A DNA stretch of 64,000 bases from Streptomyces antarcticus (GTDB lineage: Bacteria > Actinomycetota > Actinomycetes > Streptomycetales > Streptomycetaceae), in NCBI RefSeq assembly GCF_026627255.1, contig NZ_JAPNLM010000023.1, positions 62,001 through 126,000 of the forward strand, in the 5' to 3' direction. Below, piece by piece: positions 46,848 through 56,400 of this stretch. Position 1 is the first letter of the stretch. Every line of letters starts with the position of its first letter. Below the pieces are notes generated by a model. It was not told the origin of the DNA, did no database searches, and saw only the letters and a list, made by a program, of their open reading frames with translations. The translations under genes were made by a program, and so were the position numbers.

Positions 46848-47360
46848 TCAGTCGGCGGCGGGGGCGGGCACGGGGACCGGGGCGGTCCCACCGGGCTCGC
46901 ACTCGCCGGGGTGAGGCCGGTGCACGCGGAGTTCCGCGATGGCGGTCTCGAAGTCTTCGAGCGTGTCGAACGCCTTGTAGACGGACGCGAACCGGAGGTA
47001 GGCGACCAGGTCGAGTTCCTGCAACGGGCCGAGTATGGCCAGACCCACGTCGTGGGTGGTCAGCTCGGCGCTCCCGGTGGCGCGCAGCGCCTCCTCGACC
47101 CGCTGGCCGAGCTTGGCGAGGGCGTCCTCGGTGACCGGCCGCCCCTGGCACGCTTTGCGCACGCCGGAGATGACCTTGGTACGACTGAAGGGCTCGGTCA
47201 CCCCGCTGCGCTTGATCACCATCAGTGAGGCCGTCTCCACCGTCGTGAAACGACGGGAGCAGTCGGGGCACTGACGGCGTCGGCGGATCGACGTGCCGTC
47301 GTCCGTGGTGCGACTGTCGACGACGCGGCTGTCGGGGTGCCTGCAGAAGGGGCAGTGCAT
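46848..47360 (-). CDS. nrdR: Ribonucleotide reductase repressor NrdR
   Basis: 170 residues. Zinc ribbon with C3, C6, C31 and C34, then an ATP-cone (VIKRSGVTEPFSRTKVISGVRKACQGRPV) that reads the ATP/dATP level. It represses nrd genes by binding paired NrdR boxes. The ATG is at 47360. The C-terminal Pro/Ala tail is typical of Streptomyces. Two phased box-like sequences lie 135-181 bases upstream, so the gene and nrdJ are probably autoregulated. Confidence 0.96.
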   Translation of the reverse strand: MHCPFCRHPDSRVVDSRTTDDGTSIRRRRQCPDCSRRFTTVETASLMVIKRSGVTEPFSRTKVISGVRKACQGRPVTEDALAKLGQRVEEALRATGSAELTTHDVGLAILGPLQELDLVAYLRFASVYKAFDTLEDFETAIAELRVHRPHPGECEPGGTAPVPVPAPAAD

Positions 47361-47494
47361 GGTTCCCTCACCCTCCTTCTCGGCACGGCGGAATCACCCC
47401 ACGGGGCCCCTCAACGGCAGAGACGGGGCTCTTCCGGGGGCCCGTGAAGCAGCCACCAGCATATGCGATGTCGGGACCCGCGGGAGACCGGGGA

Positions 47495-47541
47495 CCACAA
47501 CCTCTGGGCGGCAGCGCTCATCCAACCACTAGATCTTGGGT
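47495..47541. promoter_or_regulatory. Pair of NrdR-box-like sequences
   Basis: The right box CCACTAGATCTTGGGT (47526-47541) matches 12 of 16 positions of the NrdR box consensus ACACWATATATWGTGT. A weaker copy CCACAACCTCTGGGCG begins at 47495, exactly 31 bases (three helical turns) away, the spacing expected for paired NrdR boxes. The second box is weak on its own. Confidence 0.6.
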
Positions 47542-47751
47542 TGTGGTGGATTTTCACGGCTCCGCGTGTCGCAACGCCCGAAGGGCGGACACGCGGCTTT
47601 CCGCTGCCACACTGGGCCCGGCCCGACCGAGGGCGAGCCGACCCGGAAGGGTACCGTAGGCGGCGGACGTCAGGCCGAACCCACGTTCGGCAAACCGATC
47701 GCCTATACACCTCTACATATAGCCACGCCGGGCAATCTGCGTTTTTTCACT

Positions 47752-47765
47752 CGAACGTGTGTTTG
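47752..47765. promoter_or_regulatory. LexA (SOS) box upstream of lexA
   Basis: CGAAC-GTGT-GTTTG, one mismatch from the actinobacterial SOS box CGAAC-N4-GTTCG. It lies 64 bases upstream of the lexA start and explains autoregulation. No second box of this type was found at the DinG-like or recQ genes. Confidence 0.85.
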
Positions 47766-47828
47766 GCGCAACCTTTCGAAAGCAACTACCGTTGTCCAGC
47801 TAGGGAGAACATTTCGAGAGGGGCCGAC

Positions 47829-48620
47829 GTGACCACCACCGCAGACAGTGCCACCATCACTGCCCAGAACCGCTCCCAGAGCCGACTTGAGCCGGTGCAT
47901 GCCATGAATGACGCAAACCTGAACCCGGAGGCGGAGCCCGTACGCCCCGCACGCTCGCTGCCAGGTCGACCTCCAGGCATCCGCGCCGACAGCTCCGGAC
48001 TCACGGACCGGCAGCGGAGGGTCATCGAAGTCATCCGTGACTCGGTGCAGCGCCGCGGCTACCCGCCGTCGATGCGTGAGATCGGCCAGGCGGTCGGCCT
48101 CTCCAGCACCTCGTCGGTCGCCCACCAGCTGATGGCCCTGGAGCGCAAGGGCTTCCTCCGCCGCGACCCGCACCGCCCCAGGGCCTACGAGGTGCGCGGC
48201 TCGGACCAGCCGAGCTCGCAGCCCACCGACACCACCGGCAAGCCCGCCGCTTCGTACGTACCCCTGGTCGGCAGGATCGCGGCCGGCGGCCCGATCCTCG
48301 CAGAGGAGTCGGTGGAGGACGTCTTCCCGCTCCCCCGCCAGCTGGTCGGCGACGGCGAGCTCTTCCTCCTCAAGGTCGTCGGCGACTCGATGATCGAGGC
48401 CGCCATCTGTGACGGCGACTGGGTCACGATCCGTCGCCAGCCGGTCGCGGAGAACGGTGACATCGTGGCCGCCATGCTGGACGGCGAGGCCACGGTCAAG
48501 CGTTTCAAGCGCGAGGACGGACACGTGTGGCTCCTGCCGCACAATGCCGCGTACCAGCCGATTCCCGGCGACGAGGCGACCGTCCTCGGCAAGGTGGTCG
48601 CCGTACTGCGTCGGATCTGA
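47829..48620 (+). CDS. lexA: SOS repressor LexA
   Basis: 263 residues from the GTG at 47829 (GAGAGGGG upstream). N-terminal extension of about 55 residues, then a winged helix (REIGQAVGLSSTSSVAHQLMALERKGF, 83-109), an A152-G153 self-cleavage site in GRIAAGG, and catalytic S187 (GDSMIE) and K224 (TVKRF). RecA-stimulated self-cleavage releases the SOS regulon. It is divergent from nrdR. An in-frame ATG lies inside (residue 26) but the GTG has the better ribosome site. Confidence 0.96.
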   Translation: MTTTADSATITAQNRSQSRLEPVHAMNDANLNPEAEPVRPARSLPGRPPGIRADSSGLTDRQRRVIEVIRDSVQRRGYPPSMREIGQAVGLSSTSSVAHQLMALERKGFLRRDPHRPRAYEVRGSDQPSSQPTDTTGKPAASYVPLVGRIAAGGPILAEESVEDVFPLPRQLVGDGELFLLKVVGDSMIEAAICDGDWVTIRRQPVAENGDIVAAMLDGEATVKRFKREDGHVWLLPHNAAYQPIPGDEATVLGKVVAVLRRI

Positions 48621-48636
48621 TTCCGCCGCCTCCATC

Positions 48637-48671
48637 CAGCCCTGGGACTCACTGCGCCGGTCCCAGGGCTG
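48637..48671 (+). terminator. Terminator of lexA
   Basis: A 12-base perfect stem CAGCCCTGGGAC (48637-48648) with 48660-48671, 16 bases past the lexA stop, followed by CTTTG. It lies between convergent lexA and the DinG-like helicase gene. Confidence 0.85.
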
Positions 48672-48706
48672 CTTTGCGTCCGGAGGGCCGCTCTGCGTCC
48701 GGAGGG

Positions 48707-50677
48707 CTACTTTCCGTCCGCTTGGGCGGACGCGTCGATGGCCGCGAGGGACCGGCGGACCTGGTTGCGGTCCGTGGTGTACCAGAAGTCCGGCAGGGTC
48801 GCCCGGAGGAAGCTTCCGTACCGGGCCGTCGCCAGCCGGGGGTCCAGCACCGCGACGACGCCCCGGTCGCCGGTGGCCCGTACGAGCCGGCCCGCGCCCT
48901 GGGCCATCAGCAGGGCCGCGTGCGTGGCGGCGACGGCCATGAAGCCGTTCCCGCCGTGTTCCTCGACCGACTTCTGCCGGGCGCTCATCAGCGGGTCGTC
49001 GGGGCGCGGGAACGGGATCCGGTCCATGATCACGAGCTGGCAGCTGGGGCCGGGCACGTCCACTCCCTGCCAGAGCGACAGGGTCCCGAACAGGCAGGTC
49101 TTCGCGTCGGCCGCGAACGCCTTGATCAACTCGCCGAGGGTCTCCTCGCCCTGGAGCAGGATCGGGTTGTCGATGCGGCCGCGCAGCTCCTCGGCCGCCG
49201 CCTTGGCTCCGCGCATGGAGGAGAAGAGCCCGAGCGTACGGCCGCCGGCCGCCTCGATCAGCTCCGCCAGCTCGTCGATCATGTCTCCCCGGGTCCCCTC
49301 GCGGCCCGGTGTGGCCAGGTGCTTGGCGACGTAGAGGATGCCCTGCTTCGGGTAGTCGAAGGGCGAGCCGACGTCCAGGCCCTTCCACAGCGGCACGTCC
49401 TCGCCCTCGACCCCCTCGGGAGACAGCCCCAGCGAGGCCGCGACCCCGTTGAAATCGCCGCCGAGCTTGAGGGTCGCCGAGGTCAGGACCACGGAGCGGT
49501 CCTCGAACAGCTTCTCGCGCAGCAGGCCGGACACCGAGAGCGGCGCGACGCGGAGGGAGGCGCCGAACCGGTCGTGCCGCTCGTACCAGACGACGTCGTA
49601 CTCGGAACCGTTGCTGATCCGCTCCGCCACGCTGTGGACGCTCTCGACCGCGGCCAGGGCTTGCTTGCGCACCGCGTCCTCGTCGTGGACGGACTTGTCG
49701 CGGGTGGATCCGATCGCGGAGATCACGCTGCGGGCGGCGTCACGCAATGCCATCAGCGCGTAGCCGAGGTCCTCGGGGACCTCCTCCAGCCGGCCCGGGA
49801 GCGCCAGCTCCATGACCCGCTCGAAGGACTCGGAAGCCGTCTGGAAGGAGTCCGCGGTCTTCTCGTCGACCAGCTTGGCCGCGCGCTTCACGGCCCGGTT
49901 GACCTGGCCCGGGGTCAGCTCGCCGGTGGCGACGCCGGTGACCCGGGAGACCAGCTCGTGGGCCTCGTCCACGATCAGCACCTCGTGCTGCGGCAGCACC
50001 GGGGCGCCCTCGATGGCGTCGATGGCGAGCAGGGCGTGGTTGGTGACGACCACGTCCGCCAGTTTGGCCCGCTCTCGGGCGGCCTCGGCGAAGCACTCGG
50101 CGCCGTACGCGCACTTCGTCGCGCTCAGGCATTCGCGGGAGGACACGGAGATCTGCGCCCAGGCCTTGTCCGAGACGCCCGGGGTCAGGTCGTCGCGGTC
50201 GCCGGTCTCCGTCTCATCCGCCCAGTCGCGCAGGCGCAGCAGGTCCTTGCCGAGCTTGCTGGTGGGGGTGGCCGCCTCGAACTGGTCGAAAAGGCCCTCC
50301 TCCTCGTCCTGCGGCGCCCCCTCGTGCAGACGGTGCAGGCACAGGTAGTTGGAGCGGCCCTTGAGCATGGCGAACTGCGGGCGGCGGCGCAGCTGCGGAT
50401 GCAGCGCCTCCACCGTCCGGGGCAGGTCGCGCTCGACGAGCTGGCGCTGGAGGGCGAGGGTGGCGGTGGCCACGACCACGCGCTCGCCGTGGGCGAGGGC
50501 CGGTACCAGGTAGCCGAGGGACTTTCCGGTGCCGGTGCCGGCCTGGATGAGCCGGTGCGAGCTGTCGTCGATCGCCGCGGCGACGGCTTCGGCCATGGCC
50601 ACCTGGCCGGGGCGCTCCGTGCCGCCGACGGCGGAGACGGCGGCGTGCAGCAGGTCGGGGAGGAAGGGCTTCGTCAT
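48707..50677 (-). CDS. ATP-dependent DNA helicase, DinG/XPD type
   Basis: 656 residues. Walker A GTGTGKSLGYLVP near 47-59, VIVDEAHELVSRV, and the C-terminal SF2 motifs SLWQGVDVPG and QGAGRLVRATGDRG. Four Cys (in NYLCLH and RECLSATKCAYGAECF) fit the [4Fe-4S] site of XPD/DinG helicases. It probably unwinds 5' tailed DNA or R-loops. The ATG is at 50677 with only a weak site upstream. No SOS box is visible ahead of it, although it is convergent with lexA; 52 bases separate it from the end of the siderophore operon, so readthrough is possible. Confidence 0.92.
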   Translation of the reverse strand: MTKPFLPDLLHAAVSAVGGTERPGQVAMAEAVAAAIDDSSHRLIQAGTGTGKSLGYLVPALAHGERVVVATATLALQRQLVERDLPRTVEALHPQLRRRPQFAMLKGRSNYLCLHRLHEGAPQDEEEGLFDQFEAATPTSKLGKDLLRLRDWADETETGDRDDLTPGVSDKAWAQISVSSRECLSATKCAYGAECFAEAARERAKLADVVVTNHALLAIDAIEGAPVLPQHEVLIVDEAHELVSRVTGVATGELTPGQVNRAVKRAAKLVDEKTADSFQTASESFERVMELALPGRLEEVPEDLGYALMALRDAARSVISAIGSTRDKSVHDEDAVRKQALAAVESVHSVAERISNGSEYDVVWYERHDRFGASLRVAPLSVSGLLREKLFEDRSVVLTSATLKLGGDFNGVAASLGLSPEGVEGEDVPLWKGLDVGSPFDYPKQGILYVAKHLATPGREGTRGDMIDELAELIEAAGGRTLGLFSSMRGAKAAAEELRGRIDNPILLQGEETLGELIKAFAADAKTCLFGTLSLWQGVDVPGPSCQLVIMDRIPFPRPDDPLMSARQKSVEEHGGNGFMAVAATHAALLMAQGAGRLVRATGDRGVVAVLDPRLATARYGSFLRATLPDFWYTTDRNQVRRSLAAIDASAQADGK

Positions 50678-50729
50678 AGCACTGACAACCCTAAGGGGCG
50701 CCGCCGACAGCGGCCGCACCGATGAGGAT

Positions 50730-52613
50730 TCACGGCTCGTGCAGGGGATTGGGCACGGAGCCGTGGACCACGGCGTGCGGGCGCTCGGAGCGGTCGCGGT
50801 AGCCGTCCTCGTAGAGCCGGTTCCGATTGAGGCAGAGGCGGCCGATGCGCTCGCCGAGCAGGTCAAAGAGCTCGTAGCGGTCCTTGAGGTCGGGGAACCG
50901 GGACTGGTAGCGCAGGATCTCCGCCCGTACGAGGGACCAGAACGCGTGTTCCGGAACGTCCAGCTGGTCGTCGCAGAGCGTAGCGAGGTAGCGGAAGACG
51001 CCGATGAAGAGCCCGGAGTGGATGAACTGGGGCAGGAAGTCAGCGGGCTCGGTGAGCAGGACCGCCCGGACCCCGTCGGGCAGCGAGTCCAGCTCGGGGA
51101 GCGGTTCGGCGGTGATGTTGACGTCGTCCACGAAGTCCTTGACCGCGAGGCGGACGGGGACGTCGTGCTCGTCGAAGACCACGATGGCGTTCTCGCCGTG
51201 CGGGGAGAAGACGGTGCCGTAGCGGTACAGGAAGTGGAGCAGCGGGGGCAGCAGGGCGTCGAAGAGCCGCTGGAGCCAGACGTCCGGGGCCAGCCCGGAC
51301 CGGGCTACGAGTTCGGCGGTGAAGGACCGGCCGCGCGGGTCGGTGTGGAGGAGCGAGGCGAGCGTGCGGGCGCGCTGGCCCGGCGCGAGGAGGCCGGTCA
51401 GGGGCTGGCGCCAGATCGCTCCGAGGAGCTCCTTGTACTGGTAGGGGGCCTCGGGGAGCTGCTCGTACACCGGGTGGCGGACGGTGACCGAGGCGACCTC
51501 GCCGAGCAGGATCACCCGGCACTCGTCGCGGAGGAAGGGGTCGGCGTCGCGCAGCGAGTGGATCCAGGCGGTGACGGCGGGGGCGGCGAGGGCCAGCTCG
51601 GTGGGCAGGCCCCGCCAGACCATGGTGTTGAAGACGGACAGCGGGAGCTTGACGCTGTGACGGTCGGGGCGGGTGAGGTTGAGGAAGGTGCGGATCGACT
51701 GCTGGGGCAGGCGGACGTCCGGGTCGGCGGGCAGTGGGACGAGGGCCCCGGAGGCGAGGGCGGGGGCGAAGAGGGGGAGGACGACCTCGTCCCACTGCCA
51801 GGGGTGGAGGGGGAGGTAGAGGTACTGGAGGGGATCGAGGCCGCGGTCGCGCAGGGTCTGGTCGAAGGCGGCGCGGGTGGCGGGATCCAGTTCGGCCGCG
51901 TAGAGGCGGGCGGGTTCTTCGAGTCCGGCGGTGCCCCGGTAGGCGGCGAGGGAGGTGTGGGCGGCGAGCCAGGGCAGGCGCTGCCGGGTGCGCGCCTCGG
52001 GGGCCCAGGCGGTGGTGTCGGAGGCGGAGAGGCCGATCCGGCCCTTGTTGAGGACGAGCCAGGGATGACCGGTCTGGTGGCCTTCGAGGGCGGCGTAGTC
52101 GAGGTCGGCGAGGGCTCCGGCGTCAAGGGCGGTGTGCGCGATCCGCGCGTCGGCGGAGAGGGTGGCGCTGAGCTCGCGGACGAGGTGGCCGAGGGTGGGC
52201 CCGTCGAGGCGGAGGAGGACCCGGGCGCGGATCAGGAAGGCGTACGGGTCCCCGAAGGCGGTCGGGGGCTGCTCGGAGGGCGGGGGCGGGGCGAGGCTGA
52301 TGGTGTCCGGGTCGACCTGCCAGCTGCCGTACGCGCGACGGCGGGCCCGGAAGGCGAGGGTGCTGCCGTCGTCGAGGGTCAGGGTCCAAGCAGCGCCGGC
52401 GGCGGGGACCGGGACCGCGACGGGACTCGGGACCGGGGCGGGGACCGGGGTGACGATGTCCTCGTAGGCGAACTCGGCGAGCATCTTGGCCAGCAGCCGC
52501 CGGGCGGCGGCGTCCCAGGTCGCGCGGGTGAGCTCAGGAGGTGTGCGGGGGTCCTGGGGAGACGGCGGCACGGAGGATTCCGCGGAGTCGGGGGCTGCGG
52601 GGAAATTCGGCAC
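50730..52613 (-). CDS. NIS siderophore synthetase (IucA/IucC family), second copy
   Basis: 627 residues. Links a carboxylate (citrate type) to an amine using ATP. IucA/IucC core motifs: GHPWLVLNKGRIGLS, LPLHPWQWDEVV, RTFLNLTRPDRHSVKLPLSVFNTMVWRGLP, FSPHGENAIVVFDEHD and the C-terminal FerR/FhuF-like region. It is closer in layout to DesD/IucC than to IucA. The GTG at 52613 has AGGAG six bases upstream. The N-terminus has a PVPAPVPSPVAVPV stretch. It is the last gene of a four-gene minus-strand cluster; its exact substrate is unknown. Confidence 0.93.
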   Translation of the reverse strand: MPNFPAAPDSAESSVPPSPQDPRTPPELTRATWDAAARRLLAKMLAEFAYEDIVTPVPAPVPSPVAVPVPAAGAAWTLTLDDGSTLAFRARRRAYGSWQVDPDTISLAPPPPSEQPPTAFGDPYAFLIRARVLLRLDGPTLGHLVRELSATLSADARIAHTALDAGALADLDYAALEGHQTGHPWLVLNKGRIGLSASDTTAWAPEARTRQRLPWLAAHTSLAAYRGTAGLEEPARLYAAELDPATRAAFDQTLRDRGLDPLQYLYLPLHPWQWDEVVLPLFAPALASGALVPLPADPDVRLPQQSIRTFLNLTRPDRHSVKLPLSVFNTMVWRGLPTELALAAPAVTAWIHSLRDADPFLRDECRVILLGEVASVTVRHPVYEQLPEAPYQYKELLGAIWRQPLTGLLAPGQRARTLASLLHTDPRGRSFTAELVARSGLAPDVWLQRLFDALLPPLLHFLYRYGTVFSPHGENAIVVFDEHDVPVRLAVKDFVDDVNITAEPLPELDSLPDGVRAVLLTEPADFLPQFIHSGLFIGVFRYLATLCDDQLDVPEHAFWSLVRAEILRYQSRFPDLKDRYELFDLLGERIGRLCLNRNRLYEDGYRDRSERPHAVVHGSVPNPLHEP

Positions 52614-52714
52614 GGGACTCCTCGAAGATCGGGAACTTTGCTGCGTCGCGCAGAGTTTTCGAAGGGAGAGGTGTGAGCGAGCGGTGAGGGCCACCGGGAG
52701 ACGCGGGGCGGCAT

Positions 52715-53398
52715 TCAGAGGAGATTGCGCAGCGCCCGCTCCCGGATCATCAAAGCGGCCCGCTTCTCGGGCAGGTCGACTTCCGCGGTATAGCGGAAGC
52801 CGGAGTTCAGGAAGGCTGTTACGGAGGGGGTGTTGCGGATGTCCGGTTCGGCGATGACACGCGTGCAGCGGGGGCGGTTGTCCAGCACGAGGTCGGCGAC
52901 GGCGCGCAGCAGGGTGGTGCCCAGACCGCGGCCGCGGTTCGTGCCGTCTCCGATGAGCAGGTGGATACCCGTGTCGTGGGGGCGCGCCGGGTAGTGCCGG
53001 GCGAGCGCGTCGAGGTCGGCCCGGTAGATCTCCCAGTAGCTCATCGGCGTGCCGTCGAGAAGGCCGAGGCAGGGGATGCTGCTGCTGTCCCCGTCAAGTT
53101 GGGGCCGCAGGTGGGCGGCGGTGACGTCGGCGGGGCCGGCCAGCTCCCAGTAGGCGTTGACCTGGGGGTCGTTCATCCAGCGGGTGAGGAGTTCCAGGTC
53201 CCGGGCCGGGCGTACGGGTTCGAGGCGGAAGGCTCCGGCCGGGGTGGCGGCGCTGCCCCAGGCCGCCGGGGAGTCGAGGAGGTCCGCCTCGGCGAGCAGG
53301 GGCAGCAGCCGGGCGGTGAGCCGCTGTGCGCCGGTGCGGCCGATTCCATGGGTGGTCGCCGTGTCCGCGGGATGCGCGGGGGTGTCGGTGGAGGGCAT
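52715..53398 (-). CDS. GNAT acyltransferase, IucB/RhbD/DesC type
   Basis: 227 residues. Carries the AlcB/IucB-type acyltransferase pattern (LELLTRWMNDPQVNAYWELAG, then HDTGIHLLIGDGTNRGRGLGTTLLRAVADLVL and RVIAEPDIRNTPSVTAFLNSGF). In hydroxamate pathways this class acylates an N-hydroxy-diamine before coupling to citrate. The ATG at 53398 lies 32 bases after the large synthetase stop; the next synthetase starts 101 bases downstream. No hydroxylase gene is nearby, so it may acylate an unmodified amine or depend on a distant hydroxylase. Confidence 0.9.
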   Translation of the reverse strand: MPSTDTPAHPADTATTHGIGRTGAQRLTARLLPLLAEADLLDSPAAWGSAATPAGAFRLEPVRPARDLELLTRWMNDPQVNAYWELAGPADVTAAHLRPQLDGDSSSIPCLGLLDGTPMSYWEIYRADLDALARHYPARPHDTGIHLLIGDGTNRGRGLGTTLLRAVADLVLDNRPRCTRVIAEPDIRNTPSVTAFLNSGFRYTAEVDLPEKRAALMIRERALRNLL

Positions 53399-53430
53399 CG
53401 GGGGCTCTTCTCCGCGTCGGTGGTGACGCG

Positions 53431-56400
53431 TCAATCGTGAAGGGGGTTGGCGATGGTGACGTAGACGGACTGGGTGTCGACGGGGCCGACGAGTTCGTCG
53501 AGGCCGCCCAGGCGGGTGAGCAGATTCGCCTTGCACCGGAGGGTGGGTGAGTCGAGCAGCCGTGTGGGGAGCGGGCCGAGGTCTGCGGCCTTGCCGAGGA
53601 AGCGGCGGAAGGCGGCGAGGAGTACGCGTTCGTCGGCGAGCTGCTGGGATCCGAAGGCGCCGATGAGCCCGAGCACGTTGTTGATGCCGAGGTAGTAGGC
53701 GAAGCGTTCGTCGGTGACGGCGTCGGAGACGAAGGTGTCGCTGGCGCCGCCGATGCCGGGCAGCCGGCGCTCCAGTTCCGCGCGGCGGGATGCGCGGAAG
53801 TAGTAGCCCTGATTGTCCCGGTAGCGGCCACCGATGGGCCACCCGGCCGGGTCGAGGAGGACCAGGGTGTTCTGCTGGTGCGCTTCGAGGGCGATCCCTG
53901 CGAGGGCGTCGAAGGCGAGGACCGGCAGGACCACGTGGTCGAGGTAACGCAGGAACCACTCGGCGGCGACCGCGGACGTGGTGTGTCCGGTGCTGACGGC
54001 GAGGCCGCGCACGATGTCGGCGAGCCGGGAGCGCATGCCGGGCCGCTCCGGCCCTGGGCGGGGGGAGGTGAGTGCGGCGACACAGACCGCGTCGTCGCCG
54101 GAACGGAAGGGGTTGTGGCGCAACAGGGCGTCGAGTCCGGGAACGGGTGTGCCGTCCGGGGCGTCGACGGCGACCCAGGCGGGGTCCCGCACGATGTCGA
54201 ATCCGGGGTGGGCCGCCTGCCACTGCTCGGCGAGGCCGGTGCGGAGGAGCCGGTGCACCTCGACGCCGCGGTGGAGTTCCTTGCGGAGGTTCTCGCGGCG
54301 GGAGTTGGTGATGCGCAGGCCGAGGGAGAGCTTGAGCATCGCCGGAGCGCCGGGGCGGTGGACCGTGCGGATCGAGGAGGTGGGGTACCAGGGGGCACCG
54401 TAAGGGCCCAGATCGTGCAGGAGTTCCGCGTCGAGCAGTGCGGCGACGGCGGGGCGCTGGAGGAGTTCGCGGGCCTGCCAGGGGTGCAGGGGAAGGGGGG
54501 TGGCGTCGTCGGGGAGCGGGATACCGGGCGCGAGCCGGCCGAGGAGCCGGGCGGCCGATACCGGGCGGCCGCTCTCGGTCCAGGCGGAGTCGGTGACGAG
54601 GGCGGACGGAGCCACCGCGAACCAGTGGAGGGGGAAGGAGCCGTGGAGTTCGGGTGAGTAGCGGCGTACCTCGGATTCGGAGAGTCCTTCGCGGCTCTTC
54701 GGGTCCGGCTGGAGGGGATGACCGAGGAGGAGGGACTGTTCGGCGGTGAGGAAGCGGTCCTCTCCGACAGGGGCGGGAGCGGCGGGATGTTCCCTGCGGT
54801 CGGCGATGAACTCGGCGGTGCGGCGCACCGAGTCGGCGACCCGGCCGACGAGGTCGGCGCTGCCGGTACGCGTGCCGGGCACAGCGGCGCCGGTTCCGCC
54901 GGCGGGGGTTCCACTGGGGGCGGTTCCCGTGCCGGTTCCGCCGGCGGGCTTCCCCGTGCCGGCTCCGCCGGCGGGGGTTCCCGTGCCGGTTCCGCCGGCG
55001 GGGGTTCCCGTGCCGGTTCCGCCGGCGGGCTTCCCCGTGCCGGCTCCGCCGGCGGGGGTTCCCGTGCCGGTTCCGCCGGCGGGGGTTCCCGTGCCGGTTC
55101 CGCCGGCGGGGGTTCCCGTGCCGGTGGCGCCGGCGGGGGTTCCCGTGCCGGTGGCGCCCTCGCGGGCGATGAGCGCGGCCAGGGTGACGGCGTCCACGGC
55201 CGGGGCGTCGGCGGGAGCCCCTTCGAGCCGGGCCTCGGCGAAGCGGTGCCAGCCGGCCGGCGACCAGTGCCGAACGGCGACGAGCAGGGCCGTACCGGAT
55301 GCGGGGAGGGAGACGCGCAGGGGGGTGCCGACCGCGCCGTCGGGCCGGTCGATACCGGCTTCGCGGACCCAGCACCTGAGGAGGTTCTCCACGGCCGCCG
55401 TATCGGCGGCGACGGCCGGGTCGGGGTGGTCCAGCGGGTCGGCCCACATGGCCCGCTCCGCTCCGGCGAGTCCCGTCCAGGCGGCCCGCTGTCTGGGAGT
55501 GCCGTCCTTCTGACGCGGCACGGTGACCTGACCGCCGGCGGCCGGGTCAGCGGAGTCGTCGACCCGCCGAGCCGTCGCGTCCGCCTGCCCGGGCGCCCGC
55601 CGGGCCGCCGGATCCGTCGCTTCGGCGGTCTGCCGGATGGTCGGGGCGGCCGTGCCGGGGGTCGGCCCCTCCTGCCCGGTGAGCCGGGGCTCGACCGCCG
55701 CAGTACCGGGCCCGGTACCGGAGTCCACGGCAGGGGAGTCCACGGCAGGGGAGTCCACGGCACCGGAGTCCGCGGCACCGGAGTCCGCGGCGCCGGACGC
55801 CTGGGAGCCGGACGACTGCCGGGCCAGCGGATCGGCCGTGGCGGGCGGCTGCGCCGTCTGCCCGGTCTCGGGATCCTCCCCCGCACGGCCGGGCGCCTGC
55901 CGGGCCAACTGACCCTCTCTGCCGGGAATCTGCCCTGCCTGCCTGCTGGGCTGGAGCTTCGCCGTCGCGTCACCGGCTCGTTGATCCACAGCACCGGACA
56001 GCTGTAGGGAGGCCGGGGCAGGGGCATCAGGTGCCTGGAGGTCAGGCCGGGGCCCGGGCGCGGCACCAGCGGCGACGCGTCCGGACTGCGCCGCTTGAGG
56101 CACCTGTCGGGTGGGCGGGGTGGAGGGACCCGGCGCCTGGACCCCGGGCCGGGGCGGGGAGGCGGTACCGCCCGGTGTAGGGCCTGAGTTCACGGGGGCG
56201 GACGGCTGCCACGTGGACAGGGTGGGGGCTTCCCTCGTGCTCGCCGAGCCGGGCCGGGCGGGGGGAACCTGGAGCGGCGGGTACTCCGAAGCGACCCAGG
56301 AGAGTCCCGGACCGGGGGCGGTCGGCGGTAGTTGTGGAGTGCTCGTGACCTGGCTGAGCTCGCCGCTCTCCGGCGTGTTGAGCCTGTCCGGGTACGGGAC

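Larger units (their letters stand above)
47361..47828. other. Divergent nrdR / lexA intergenic region (468 bases)
   Basis: Contains the NrdR box pair near 47495-47541 and the LexA box at 47752-47765. The rest holds no gene that I can support; the open frame on the plus strand upstream of lexA is not coding in character. Confidence 0.65.

Noticed and set aside
48707..50729. SOS control of the DinG-like helicase
   Set aside because: No CGAAC-N4-GTTCG-like box could be found in the 52 bases upstream or further into the siderophore gene.
54890..55160. Possible CRISPR array or other repeat-based element
   Set aside because: The 27-base units abut without unique spacers and stay in frame as a protein repeat; it is a coding tandem repeat.
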